Shown one piece after another: positions 16,970 through 26,173 of a DNA stretch of 64,000 bases. The position numbers and the translations under genes are program-made. The DNA is taken from contig NZ_AP028031.1 of assembly GCF_030296915.1 (NCBI RefSeq), positions 2,239,001-2,303,000 on the forward strand. The letters are read 5' to 3'. The notes beneath the pieces are model-generated. The model saw only the letters and a program-made list of their open reading frames with translations. It was not told the origin of the DNA and made no database searches. Source of the stretch: Anaerostipes hadrus ATCC 29173 = JCM 17467 (GTDB lineage Bacteria; Bacillota; Clostridia; Lachnospirales; Lachnospiraceae). Position 1 is the first letter of the stretch; every line of letters starts with the position of its first letter.

Positions 16970-17806
16970 TTAGTATTTTAATCCTGGGTTAAAGAATCCG
17001 ATCATAACTCCGATAAATGCTACAACTACTAAGATCAACATTGTAACAACTGGAGATACTTTTTTCTTTGACATTAACCACCAACAGAAGATTACAAAAG
17101 CTGCTGTTAAGAATCCTGGATATACTCCGTCTAACTGATTCTGAAGATTTAAGAATTCTTTTCCTGCACTGTTTACAAGATGGAATGATGTTTTTACTGA
17201 TACCCATGTTGCTGCTACAGATCCAACAACCATTGTTCCTAACATAACGATTGCTTCACGGATCGCGGTTGCTTGCTCACCAACCAGGATATCTACGGCT
17301 TTTCCACCCAGTTCATATCCTTTGAAGTATAAGAACTTCATTCCAAATGCCATGATCAAGTTCCATGCTACGATATAGAAGATCGGTCCTACGACAGATC
17401 CACCTGTTGATAATCCCAGTGCGATACCAAGTAAGATAGGAATTAATGTACCTACAACTAAGGAATCACCAATACCTGCTAAAGGTCCCATAAGACCGGC
17501 ACGGATACCATTGATTGCTTCTGCATCGATATCTTCATTTCCATTTGCTTTTGCTTCCTCAAGACCAGCTGTGATACCTACGATGATAGATCCAACCTGT
17601 GGTTCTGTATTAAAGAAAGCTGTGTATGTATTCATTGCTTCTTTCTGTTCTTCTTTTGTATCATATAACTCTTCTACCAATGGAAGCATTGCACACAGAT
17701 AACCAAATGTCTGCATATGTTCCTGAGAGAAACATGTTAAGTTTCCATAAGCCCAGTTACGGAATGATTTATTTAACGCTTTTTTAGATAGTTTTTTCTC
17801 TGCCAT
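16970..17806 (-). CDS. levG: PTS mannose/fructose/sorbose family EIID
   Basis: One of two membrane subunits that translocate sugar in mannose-family PTS. 278 residues with the EIID features: the aromatic N-terminal segment SFRNWAYGNLTCFSQEHMQ, the GIRAGLMGPLAGIGDSL motif in the middle, and a hydrophobic C-terminus. The ATG at 17806, 1 nt after the EIIC stop codon, has GAGGAGG within the EIIC end; an in-frame ATG at 17836 would lie inside EIIC. Symbol given by synteny with B. subtilis levDEFG-sacC; the sugar is inferred as fructose from the GH32 neighbour. Confidence 0.9.
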   Translation of the reverse strand: MAEKKLSKKALNKSFRNWAYGNLTCFSQEHMQTFGYLCAMLPLVEELYDTKEEQKEAMNTYTAFFNTEPQVGSIIVGITAGLEEAKANGNEDIDAEAINGIRAGLMGPLAGIGDSLVVGTLIPILLGIALGLSTGGSVVGPIFYIVAWNLIMAFGMKFLYFKGYELGGKAVDILVGEQATAIREAIVMLGTMVVGSVAATWVSVKTSFHLVNSAGKEFLNLQNQLDGVYPGFLTAAFVIFCWWLMSKKKVSPVVTMLILVVVAFIGVMIGFFNPGLKY

Positions 17807-17807
17807 A

Positions 17808-18662
17808 TTAAATATCCTCCTCGTCATCATCGTCAAAGGAACCGCCAGAAGCTAAGGCTGCTTCTTTTGCTCTGATTCCTACCATTTTAATGTTGTAGTA
17901 AATAATTGCGAACATTGCTGCTACAACTGTTACTGATACAAGGTTTAATCCCATACTTGCTGCTAATGTAAATCCGAAGAAGAATGGTATAAAGTCAACT
18001 GCTTTTGTTACTACCTGTTTTAATAAGATCGCAATACCTACGCAAGGAAGTAAGCTACCTACTGTAAACAGTGTTTTCATTGCAATTCCATCCATTGGTA
18101 ATGTTGTTTTGATCGCTTCTACAACTGGAACTCCTAATTTACACATTACAACTGCTGGTAAGAAGCTGCAGATGATATGAGAAATCCATGGAAGAACCAT
18201 ATCTACAACGTATAATCTCTTGAATTCACCTTTTTCAACGGCCTGCCATCCAATGTGCTGCCATACAAGGTTGATCGTTGCTGTTCCATAGAATAATACT
18301 GTACCGATTGTTCCTACCATTGCTCCAAATGATGTTGCCATGGAGATACCTTTTGCTGATGCAGGATCTAATCCGTATGAATTTAATGCTAACATTGCCA
18401 GTGGAATACCGATATAAGATACGGCACGAACGTCTGCTGATACAGTTCCTCCTGGTGTAACCAATGCGATATATACAACCTGCATTGCCGCACCGACTAA
18501 AACACCTGCCTGAATATCTCCAAGTACGATACCACAGACAAGACCTGCAACTAATGGTCTTCCTAATGTGTAGTTACCAATGGTTGTACCTCCCATACCA
18601 GGCATACTGGATAAGCAGGCAAAAATACCTAAAATGATTGCTTGTAACCAACTAATTGTCAT
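17808..18662 (-). CDS. levF: PTS mannose/fructose/sorbose family EIIC
   Basis: Membrane channel subunit, 284 residues, with many transmembrane helices. Family motifs include MPGMGGTTIGNYTLGRPLVAG near the N-terminus and GVLVGAAMQVVYIALVTPGG, which line the sugar path. The C-terminus is a run of Asp/Glu (DDDDEEDI). GAGGAG precedes the ATG. It lies 26 nt after EIIB and 1 nt before EIID, in the order EIIA-EIIB-EIIC-EIID found in lev-type operons. Confidence 0.93.
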   Translation of the reverse strand: MTISWLQAIILGIFACLSSMPGMGGTTIGNYTLGRPLVAGLVCGIVLGDIQAGVLVGAAMQVVYIALVTPGGTVSADVRAVSYIGIPLAMLALNSYGLDPASAKGISMATSFGAMVGTIGTVLFYGTATINLVWQHIGWQAVEKGEFKRLYVVDMVLPWISHIICSFLPAVVMCKLGVPVVEAIKTTLPMDGIAMKTLFTVGSLLPCVGIAILLKQVVTKAVDFIPFFFGFTLAASMGLNLVSVTVVAAMFAIIYYNIKMVGIRAKEAALASGGSFDDDDEEDI

Positions 18663-18688
18663 AATAGTTTCTCCTCTCTATTGGTTTT

Positions 18689-19186
18689 TTAGTTAAATCC
18701 AAACTGACCTCTGAATTTGTCCCATGTTCCGATGGACGCTTCTTTGATCAGTGCGAATTCGATTTCATAACCAGCTTTGCTGATCGCTTCTAAAGCTTCT
18801 GCTTCTTCCTGTGTAATAGATTGGTTATTACCAAGTTTGACAGCTCCCGGTCTGTCATTACATGGTCCTACGATTACTTTCTTTACATCACTTGGAACAA
18901 ATCCATCATCCACTAAGATCTTCTTCATCTGGATTGGATCTTTTGTGATCAGGAAGTAATTGTCTTTGCTGTCTAATACTTTCTGGTTTTTCTTTTTCCA
19001 TGCTTCATATGTCCAAACAAATGTTTTCTTTGTGCTGGCACTCTTGTATGCCATCTTAAGTGCATCTGTTGTTGCTGCTTTGTCGTTCACTGCGATCAGC
19101 CCATCGCATGGATACTCTAGTGCCCAACGTGTTACTGTCTGACCATGGATCATACGGTCATCAATTCTTAAAAATGAAACTGACAT
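18689..19186 (-). CDS. levE: PTS mannose/fructose/sorbose family EIIB
   Basis: Cytosolic phosphotransfer subunit, 165 residues, normal length. The phospho-acceptor is His14 in RIDDRMIHGQ, next to TRWA, exactly as in EIIB of the Man family. It accepts phosphate from EIIA and passes it to the sugar leaving EIIC-EIID. AAGGAGG lies before the ATG. Encoded as a separate protein, with no EIIAB fusion. Confidence 0.94.
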   Translation of the reverse strand: MSVSFLRIDDRMIHGQTVTRWALEYPCDGLIAVNDKAATTDALKMAYKSASTKKTFVWTYEAWKKKNQKVLDSKDNYFLITKDPIQMKKILVDDGFVPSDVKKVIVGPCNDRPGAVKLGNNQSITQEEAEALEAISKAGYEIEFALIKEASIGTWDKFRGQFGFN

Positions 19187-19206
19187 ATTTTTTTCCTCCT
19201 TAAAAT

Positions 19207-19641
19207 TTAAATATCGTCTTCTTCATCATCGTTTGCTGATGTCATAACAAATTCTTTAACTGCATCTTTTGCCTCATTGATCAAGCTGTCTTTTAGCATG
19301 TCTGTGTCTACGCCGTCTTTCATTAATGTTGCTGTCAATGCCATTGCCAGGTTCATTCCACCAAAGATCACTGTCTGACCGATCAGTCCTTTATTTGATA
19401 CCTGTTCAATTGCATTTGTAAGAGGTGATCCACCCACAATGTCACCAAGAAGAATGATCTCATCGTCTTCTGTGATCTTGCTGATCGCATTGCTGAATTT
19501 CTCTGCGAATTCATCAGCACTCATTCCGTCCTCTAATCCGACGCTGATCACGTCTTCTCTTTCTCCACCAGCTAACATCTTAAGTACACTGTGAAGTCCT
19601 GGTGCAAATGTTCCGTGGCTGACTAATACTACGTATTTCAT
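19207..19641 (-). CDS. levD: PTS mannose/fructose family EIIA
   Basis: First phosphocarrier of the permease, 144 residues. The active His9 is in VLVSHGTFAPG; LLGDIVGGSPLTNA matches the conserved EIIA-Man loop. It takes phosphate from HPr. The C-terminus is acidic (NDDEEDDI). AAAGGAG precedes the ATG. First gene of the PTS-GH32 transcription unit. No LevR-type sigma-54 activator gene and no clear -24/-12 promoter is visible, so control probably comes from the upstream two-component cassette. A promoter should lie between 19642 and 19699, but I could not pick a convincing one. Confidence 0.92.
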   Translation of the reverse strand: MKYVVLVSHGTFAPGLHSVLKMLAGGEREDVISVGLEDGMSADEFAEKFSNAISKITEDDEIILLGDIVGGSPLTNAIEQVSNKGLIGQTVIFGGMNLAMALTATLMKDGVDTDMLKDSLINEAKDAVKEFVMTSANDDEEDDI

Positions 19642-19699
19642 CCTCTTCTCCTTTCTTATTCCTATCTCTTATTTACAAACTTATTCTACCAAGCATGTA

Positions 19700-19753
19700 A
19701 AAAAAGGACATCTGTAAATTGTCATGACTTTCAATTTACAAATGTCCTTTTTT
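19700..19753 (-). terminator. long hairpin terminator between sensory cassette and PTS operon
   Basis: Stem of 9 bp (19713-19721 with 19732-19740) continued after one mismatch by GGACAT/ATGTCC (19706-19711 with 19742-19747) and A/T runs. It ends the binding-protein gene at 19803. The palindromic core TGTAAATTG...CAATTTACA could also be an operator for the PTS promoter. Confidence 0.65.
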
Positions 19754-19802
19754 ATGTGACAAATGTCATATTCGTGTTTTATTTGTTTTGATTTTCTTAT
19801 TG

Positions 19803-21122
19803 TTACTGATTTAAAAACTTATCAATCTCTTGTTTTAGTTTCAAGATATTGGAATCAAATTCTTCTTCATCTGTAAGAATTCTTGTCATCTCACTGTCAA
19901 TCTTTTGGTAGGCTTCATTGTATCTTCGGAATTTTGGAATCTGCAAGGCATTGTTCATGAGTTCATCTAACAATTTCATTTTATCTGTCATATTCTCACC
20001 CATGCTTTTTTCTAATACCTGCTGTGCTTGTTTTGAATTCGTCACAGCTTTTAATGGTGAGATTCCCTGACGATACTGAAAGATCTTTTGCTGTGTCTTT
20101 GTTTCATAACATAATTTCTTTAAAAACTGCCATGCCATATCTCCTTGCTTGGTCTGATTGCTGATTCCCATCAGCAGATTATCTACCTGTGTCTTATTCT
20201 CTCCATCTGGTCCGGAAGGGAATCTGATACAATCCCATTTGAAATCAAAGTATTTATTGATCTTCCATGGATATGGTTTATACGTTCTAAATTCTGAAAA
20301 TGTCATAGGACGAAATGCAATATTTCCAGAATCAAAATCATCAGATGTCAGATTTCGAAAAGATGATATTTTTTCAATCTTCTTTGTAAAGAGGATTGCA
20401 TTTTCAATTGGTTCGGATGACAAGTTGCATTTTGTTCCACTTTGATTAAACAATGTTCCGCCATTGCTCAGAGTTGCATCATTCCATTTATAATTATATA
20501 CACCAAATTGGTCTAAACGGCCATCTCCATCGGTATCTTTGGTTACTTTTTGACAGATCTTATAAAAATCATCCCAAGTCCAGTGATTCCCTGGCATTTT
20601 GATATGCTCTTTTTTTAGTAGTGTCTTATTGACTAGCATCAAAGTTGGTACACTTTCGTATGGAAGAGCATATTGCGTTCCCTTATAGGTTCCAGCATCA
20701 TAACTTCCTTCATAATAGTTGCTTTTTTTGAACGCTTTATCAATCTTTGTATAGGAGTCTAAGTTCTTTAACATTCCTACGGATGAAAATGTGCTAAAAT
20801 CTTCTGGCAAGACCATAAAAACATCTGGCAGATCTCCTTTTAGTGCCTTTTGTGACAGCCATTCTGAATAATCATCTTTCATCACACCACTTTCGTATTT
20901 GATCGTGACATTCGGATATTCTTTTTCAAATTCTTTGATTACTTGATCGATCATCTGATAGCAATTATCATCTGGAACATCCCACTTGTTTCCTGCAAAC
21001 ATTCCAAAGGTTAAAACAATTTTTTGTTGTTTGGGATAGATCACAAAACCAACAGATAATAAACTTATGACCAATCCAACAGCAATGATTCGTTTCCACC
21101 ATTTTTCTAGTTTCTGTCTCAT
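19803..21122 (-). CDS. membrane-anchored family 1 extracellular sugar-binding protein
   Basis: 439 residues of the ABC family 1 solute-binding fold (VIKEFEKEYPNVTIKYESG near the start; TYKGTQYALPYESVPTLMLVNKTL further on; and DTDGDGRLDQFG, an EF-hand-like calcium loop). The N-terminus has one helix (about 11-27) with no lipobox Cys and no clear cleavage site, so it is probably anchored and not released. Its ATG follows the regulator's stop codon directly. No permease or ATPase gene is nearby, which argues for a sensing role with the kinase two genes upstream. Ligand unknown, likely a fructo-oligosaccharide from context. Confidence 0.8.
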   Translation of the reverse strand: MRQKLEKWWKRIIAVGLVISLLSVGFVIYPKQQKIVLTFGMFAGNKWDVPDDNCYQMIDQVIKEFEKEYPNVTIKYESGVMKDDYSEWLSQKALKGDLPDVFMVLPEDFSTFSSVGMLKNLDSYTKIDKAFKKSNYYEGSYDAGTYKGTQYALPYESVPTLMLVNKTLLKKEHIKMPGNHWTWDDFYKICQKVTKDTDGDGRLDQFGVYNYKWNDATLSNGGTLFNQSGTKCNLSSEPIENAILFTKKIEKISSFRNLTSDDFDSGNIAFRPMTFSEFRTYKPYPWKINKYFDFKWDCIRFPSGPDGENKTQVDNLLMGISNQTKQGDMAWQFLKKLCYETKTQQKIFQYRQGISPLKAVTNSKQAQQVLEKSMGENMTDKMKLLDELMNNALQIPKFRRYNEAYQKIDSEMTRILTDEEEFDSNILKLKQEIDKFLNQ

Positions 21123-21791
21123 CTATCTTCTCCCGTATTTGGCTGAACCTGACTGTACTTCCCAGATTGCAAGCTGGGTTCTGTCTCTTAGGTCTAGTTT
21201 ACTTAAGATCGTGCTGAGATAATTTCGTACAGTTCCTTCGGAAAGGCTTAGTTCCGTCGAGATTTCTTTATTTGACATGCCTCTTCCGACTAATTTAATG
21301 ATCTCCCATTCTGCATCTGTGATCTCTTCTACATTCTGTGCATGAATTGATGTATCATAATTGCTTTGTGCCATTTCAGAGAAGAAATCGACCACCTTTG
21401 TTGCCACTTCTGGATTGATCATGGCCCCGCCGCTATGTACTGTATTGATCGCTTTTTCTAATTCATCCATAGAAATTCCTTTTAACAGATAACCACTTGC
21501 TCCATGTTTTAATGCATTGTATACATACTCATCATCATCGAACGTTGTCAAAATAATGATCTTGACATCTGGATATTGTTCTTTGATGATCTGTGTACAT
21601 TGCACTCCATCCATTTCTGGCATACGCACATCCATTAAAATAACATCTGGCTTGTCTTTCCTGACTTCCTGAATGACTTCTCTTCCGTCCTTGGCAGTTG
21701 CAGTAACTTCGATTCCTTCTTTCATCTCAAGTACGATCTGTAAACTTTGTCTGATCAGTTCCTGATCATCTGCTATCATTACTTTAATCAT
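21123..21791 (-). CDS. NarL/LuxR-family response regulator
   Basis: 222 residues: receiver domain with Asp54 in ILMDVRMPEMDG and Lys in LLKGIS, then a LuxR-type HTH (about 155-215) with GMSNKEISTELSLSEGTVRNYLSTILSKL. It overlaps the kinase stop codon by 4 nt (ATGA), so the two are translationally coupled. The natural target is the PTS-GH32 operon downstream; this is inferred from position. Confidence 0.93.
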   Translation of the reverse strand: MIKVMIADDQELIRQSLQIVLEMKEGIEVTATAKDGREVIQEVRKDKPDVILMDVRMPEMDGVQCTQIIKEQYPDVKIIILTTFDDDEYVYNALKHGASGYLLKGISMDELEKAINTVHSGGAMINPEVATKVVDFFSEMAQSNYDTSIHAQNVEEITDAEWEIIKLVGRGMSNKEISTELSLSEGTVRNYLSTILSKLDLRDRTQLAIWEVQSGSAKYGRR

Positions 21792-23110
21792 AGTTTTTCA
21801 CCCCATCTGATCGGTATTCTGGCTGTGACTTTAAATCCATTACTTCCATCATATTCTACAGTTCCTTTTAACATCTTGATCCTCTCTTCGATATGGATCA
21901 ATCCAAATCCTGTATGAATCTCTTCACATCCGATTCCATTGTCTTTGATCTCTAGATTGAGCCACTTATCTTCCTTCCATAAGTTTACATCAATCTGCTT
22001 CGCTTTTCCATGCCTGATCGCATTTGTAATACTTTCCTGTACTACACGATAGATCATATCTTCTTCATCTTGATTGAATTTCAAGACCTCTACCTGACAA
22101 TCATAATTAATCTTAACATCTGATACCTGCATCGTCTCATTGATCATCTTTTCTAAAGCTTCTTGCAATCCACTATGCTCTAAGGCATCTGGTCTTAATT
22201 TATTGACCGATCTTCGAATATCTTTAATTCCTTGCCTTGCAACCTGTGATATTTTATTTAACTGTTCTTTCGTTGCATCTACAGAAAAATCGATCATCGC
22301 GATACATGCGTCAATTCCTGCAGACAGTCCAGTCATCGTATGCCCCAGTGTGTCATGAATCTCTCTGGCAATTCGATTTCGTTCCCTTGTCTCCGCCATT
22401 TTCTCTGTCATCTCTGAATAGTCCTTCAGCTGTTCATTCATTTCTTTTAAACGTATATTGGCTGTCTGAAGCTGAAGGTTTAACAATCCAATCCTTGCAT
22501 TCTCTTTCATCTGATTTCTCATCAAAATGATCATGTATGCAATAAATGCGATCGCATTCAATGCAACTAGTATATTTCTTGTTCCTTGGATCATCATACT
22601 GACTTTCGCCGGGTATACACTCAAAAATTGTTGGAACGATATCATATCTATAAACATTGATATGATATCGTAGTCTGAGAATAAATATATCATTCCCATG
22701 ATGACAAAGAAAATTCCCCTAGTGTGTTTATCTTTGATATCCGTTACAATATCTGCAATGACAAGAAGAATGATTCCATTATAATTTACATAAACAAATT
22801 TAATAATGATCAGACATAACAAAATCTCTGCTGCATATAAGATCACAGATACCTGTTGCCTTTTTCTTTGTTTTCTTCGAATTTCTATAATGCCTAACAA
22901 TAAGAAAAAAGCAATAAATATCAACACTGTTGATGTCACTGGTTCGTTTGGGAGATATGTGATATTCTCTAAGAAATTCCTTGCTCCAAAATCACAATTG
23001 ATCTTATTTAATGTTAAAATAAAAACTGCAGAAAGGAAGGATAAAATGATGAAATTTATGACTCCCATCAGAATCTTGATATAATATAAATTTTGATTTT
23101 TTCGATCCAT
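21788..23110 (-). CDS. HisKA_3 sensor histidine kinase with multi-helix membrane domain
   Basis: 440 residues. About six membrane helices fill residues 8-200, with short loops and little extracellular mass, so it is likely to sense through a partner. A coiled coil (about 200-240) leads into HisKA_3 with His252 in REIHDTLGHTMTGLSAG and a HATPase_c domain (VVQESITNAIRHG, NGIGCEEIHTGFGL). The flanking binding proteins are the likely ligand receptors, as XylFII is for LytS in clostridial xylose sensing. It begins 12 nt after the first binding-protein gene. Confidence 0.92.
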   Translation of the reverse strand: MDRKNQNLYYIKILMGVINFIILSFLSAVFILTLNKINCDFGARNFLENITYLPNEPVTSTVLIFIAFFLLLGIIEIRRKQRKRQQVSVILYAAEILLCLIIIKFVYVNYNGIILLVIADIVTDIKDKHTRGIFFVIMGMIYLFSDYDIISMFIDMISFQQFLSVYPAKVSMMIQGTRNILVALNAIAFIAYMIILMRNQMKENARIGLLNLQLQTANIRLKEMNEQLKDYSEMTEKMAETRERNRIAREIHDTLGHTMTGLSAGIDACIAMIDFSVDATKEQLNKISQVARQGIKDIRRSVNKLRPDALEHSGLQEALEKMINETMQVSDVKINYDCQVEVLKFNQDEEDMIYRVVQESITNAIRHGKAKQIDVNLWKEDKWLNLEIKDNGIGCEEIHTGFGLIHIEERIKMLKGTVEYDGSNGFKVTARIPIRWGEKL

Positions 23111-23122
23111 ATCATTTCCTCT

Positions 23123-24103
23123 TTACTGCCAACGGCTAATATCAGTCTGCTCTACATTCTTTTTTGTTATCATTTGAACAGAGATTACCTTTTTCTTCTC
23201 TACTTTCTCCCCTTGCAGAATCTGGTATGCCGCATTGACCGCTGTGTCTGCCATCTGTTTGGGAGATTGTGCCGCTGTTCCTGTCATCATACCTTCTTTG
23301 ATCAGCTTTTTCCCTTCTGGCGAACCATCGATTCCGTATACAAGAACCCCTTCTCTTGCACCCTTGCTGTCAAGAGCCGCCAAAGCTCCCATCGCCGCTG
23401 GGTCATTTAATCCCATGACAATATCTATGTTCTGGTATTCTTCGATAATCTTATCTACCTTAGGAAGTGCACGTTCAATCTGTCCTTGAGTATCTGCAGA
23501 TGCAAGAATCTTATAGTTTTTATTGTTCTTGATCGTATCTAAAAATCCATTGATACGATCTACCGCAGATCTTGCTGCATTATGTGTTAACAAGACGATA
23601 TTCGCCTGATCTTTTTGCTTCATCATTTCCTTGGCACATAAAACGCCTGCCTTGTAGTTATCTGACACGATCGTCATTGCGACGAGATCACTTCTGTAAA
23701 CCTGTGAGTCGATAACAATCACGGGAATCTTCGCTTTCTTTGCAGCTACAAGTCCTGGTTCTACTGCTTTCCAGTCTACTGGATTTAGAAAAATCGCATC
23801 TACTTTTCGTTTGACCAACTGTTTAATCTGTTCATTCTGCTTCTTCTGATCGAGTGCTGGATCTAATGTGATCATCTGGTCCCCATTCTTCTCAACCTGC
23901 ATCCGAATCTGGTTATTAACTATCTTATAGAATTCATTATTCATCGTCATATAAGTTGCACCGAATAATTTTTTTCTTGTGTTATGCTGTTCCAAATAGT
24001 TTGAAAATACACAGACATAAATTCCAATAAAAAAAGCAAAAACTGTGATTCCTGCTAAAGCGACAATCCTATTGGTTAGATTTTTTTTTGATTGTTGGTT
24101 CAT
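23123..24103 (-). CDS. membrane-anchored ribose-type (Peripla_BP_4) sugar-binding protein
   Basis: 326 residues. An N-terminal helix (about 12-34) without lipobox or obvious cleavage site anchors a type I periplasmic-binding fold: LFGATYMTMNNEFYKIV, NPVDWKAVEPGLVAAKKAKIP, VSDNYKAGVLCAKEM, GLNDPAAMGALAAL and YGIDGSPEGKKLI, all matching RbsB-like proteins. First gene of the four-gene cassette; GAGGAG precedes the ATG. Without transporter genes alongside, a sensory role is inferred. Confidence 0.83.
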   Translation of the reverse strand: MNQQSKKNLTNRIVALAGITVFAFFIGIYVCVFSNYLEQHNTRKKLFGATYMTMNNEFYKIVNNQIRMQVEKNGDQMITLDPALDQKKQNEQIKQLVKRKVDAIFLNPVDWKAVEPGLVAAKKAKIPVIVIDSQVYRSDLVAMTIVSDNYKAGVLCAKEMMKQKDQANIVLLTHNAARSAVDRINGFLDTIKNNKNYKILASADTQGQIERALPKVDKIIEEYQNIDIVMGLNDPAAMGALAALDSKGAREGVLVYGIDGSPEGKKLIKEGMMTGTAAQSPKQMADTAVNAAYQILQGEKVEKKKVISVQMITKKNVEQTDISRWQ

Positions 24104-24203
24104 ATTCGTTTACTCCTCAGTTAACATAAAATCATCGCTGCTCATTAAGTGTCCGCTATGTGCGAATCGAGCGAGAGCGCGTTTCCAGATAGCTTTTATT
24201 TCT

Positions 24204-26102
24204 CTACAACCAAGCCGTTGGACTAGCATCACTAGGCATTCGTAGATCTCCACGAGGTGATACCGCCACACTACCTACCTTAGGTCCGTCTGGCAGACAT
24301 GAACGTTTAAACTGCTGGCTGAAGAATCTCCAGTAAAATTTATCCAGCCATTTCTTGATCGTTTCATCATCATATACACCGTCAAATGTTAATTTTGCCA
24401 TGCGGTATAGTTTAGCTTTTGGGAATCCAAATCGTAACATATAATATAAGAAGAAATCGTGCAGTTCGTATGGTCCGACTAAGTCTTCTGTCTTCTGTGA
24501 GATGACTCCATCAACTGGTGGCAATAATTCTGGGCTGACTGGTGTGTCTAGGACATCCATCAGTACTTCTGATAATTTCTTATTATCTGTTGTTTCAGCA
24601 TAATAGAGTACAAGATAGCGTACTAATGTCTTTGGTACAGAACAGTTCACTGCATACATGGACATATGATCGCCATTATATGTTGCCCAACCAAGCGCTA
24701 ATTCTGACATGTCTCCAGTTCCGATGACCATACCATTGTACTGATTTGCCATATCCATCAGAATCTGTGTTCTTTCTCTTGCCTGAGAGTTTTCATAAGT
24801 TACATCGTGGTTATTTTCATCATGCCCGATATCTGCAAAATGCTGGCGGACTGCTTTTTCGATTCTTACTTCTTTGAGTGTCGCTCCTAATTCTTTGATC
24901 AGGGATACGGCATTCTGGTAAGTTCTGTCTGTTGTTCCAAAACATGGCATTGTCACACAAATCAGGTTTTCTCTTGGAATGTCTAACAGATCAAAGGCTC
25001 TTGCTGTAACTAAGACTGCTAATGTGGAATCTAATCCACCTGAAATTCCTACGACTGCATGTTTGCAGTTTGTGTGTTCCAGACGTTTCTTAAGTCCCAT
25101 AGACTGTAAAGATAAGATTTCATCGCATCGTTTATCTCTTTCATCTTGATTATCTGGTACAAATGGTGCTTTCGGGAATGTTCTTGTGATCTTGTTTTCC
25201 TTGACTTCTAGTGAAAATTCCTGTTCAAAATAATCATCTGTTTGGCCTCCTGGGAAAGAAGTCATCTTTCTTCGTTCTGCTGCCAATTTCTGCACATCGA
25301 TATCTGCATAGATAATCTCATTTGTAAATCGTTTTGCTTCTGCTAAAACTGAACCATTTTCACAGATGAGATGGTGTCCACTGTATACAACATCCTGTGT
25401 GGATTCTCCTTCTCCTGCATCAGCATAGATATAAGCCGCTAACAATCTTGCTGACTGATTTGATACAAGGCTTCTTCGATAAGATTCTTTTGTTGTTGTC
25501 TCTACACTTGCAGATGGATTACAGATCACCGTTGCTCCTGCCATTGCGTGATATGTGCTTGGTGGAAGTGGTACCCAGAGATCTTCACAGATTTCACATG
25601 CTACCACAAGTTCTGGAATCTCTTTGCATTTGAATAACTGATTCACGGCTACATTTACATAACCAAATTCTTCTCCAAACCAAAGATCTTCTTCTAATCC
25701 TTCTCCAGATGTAAAATGACGTAATTCATAAAATTCTGAATAGTTTGGTAAATGTGTTTTTGGCACGATTCCTAAAATACTGCCATCACTGATCACAACC
25801 GCACAGTTATATAATTTTTGTTTTATAACGATCGGACATCCTACAACAACTAACATACTCTTATTTTCAGTTGCTTTCACAATTCTTAAAAGCTGATTTT
25901 TACATTCTGTTAAAAGTGGCTGCTGCAAGAATAGATCACCACATGTATATCCACTGATCGTTAATTCAGAAAATACCAGAATACTTGCTCCATTTTTTTC
26001 TGTCTCATCGATGATCTTTAAAATTTCTTCTGTATTGTATGCAGGATCTGCCACTTTGATCTTTGGTGTTGCGGCTGAAACTTTGATAAATCCATCTTTC
26101 AT
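24204..26102 (-). CDS. nadE: glutamine-dependent NAD(+) synthase
   Basis: Last step of NAD synthesis: deamido-NAD, ATP and glutamine to NAD. 632 residues. An N-terminal nitrilase-fold glutaminase domain carries the triad Glu46 (VFSELTISGY), Lys (PKTHLPNY) and Cys (ACEICEDLW); the C-terminal synthetase has the P-loop GISGGLDST and GTGDMSELALGW. The ATG at 26102 follows GAGGT; an in-frame ATG 45 nt upstream would run through the hairpin at 26130-26156. It follows prfA. Confidence 0.95.
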   Translation of the reverse strand: MKDGFIKVSAATPKIKVADPAYNTEEILKIIDETEKNGASILVFSELTISGYTCGDLFLQQPLLTECKNQLLRIVKATENKSMLVVVGCPIVIKQKLYNCAVVISDGSILGIVPKTHLPNYSEFYELRHFTSGEGLEEDLWFGEEFGYVNVAVNQLFKCKEIPELVVACEICEDLWVPLPPSTYHAMAGATVICNPSASVETTTKESYRRSLVSNQSARLLAAYIYADAGEGESTQDVVYSGHHLICENGSVLAEAKRFTNEIIYADIDVQKLAAERRKMTSFPGGQTDDYFEQEFSLEVKENKITRTFPKAPFVPDNQDERDKRCDEILSLQSMGLKKRLEHTNCKHAVVGISGGLDSTLAVLVTARAFDLLDIPRENLICVTMPCFGTTDRTYQNAVSLIKELGATLKEVRIEKAVRQHFADIGHDENNHDVTYENSQARERTQILMDMANQYNGMVIGTGDMSELALGWATYNGDHMSMYAVNCSVPKTLVRYLVLYYAETTDNKKLSEVLMDVLDTPVSPELLPPVDGVISQKTEDLVGPYELHDFFLYYMLRFGFPKAKLYRMAKLTFDGVYDDETIKKWLDKFYWRFFSQQFKRSCLPDGPKVGSVAVSPRGDLRMPSDASPTAWL

Positions 26103-26129
26103 TTTGTATACCTCAATTAAATATATGCA

Positions 26130-26156
26130 GGGGCCAGGTTTGATCACCTGACCCCC
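26130..26156 (-). terminator. GC-rich hairpin between prfA and nadE
   Basis: A 10-bp stem with one G-U pair (26130-26139 with 26146-26155). The tail on the minus strand (TGCATATATTT) is a poor U tract and nadE starts 27 nt later, so this may be an attenuator or weak terminator. Confidence 0.45.
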
Positions 26157-26173
26157 TTATAAATCTCTTTGTA

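Noticed and set aside
19642..19699. Sigma-54 promoter for the PTS operon
   Set aside because: TGGTAG with a following TTTG resembles half a -24/-12 element, but the GC of the -12 is missing and no activator gene is present.
19803..24103. Incomplete ABC sugar transporter operon
   Set aside because: No permease or ATPase fragments are found, gene borders are tight, and both binding proteins keep membrane anchors, which fits sensing better.
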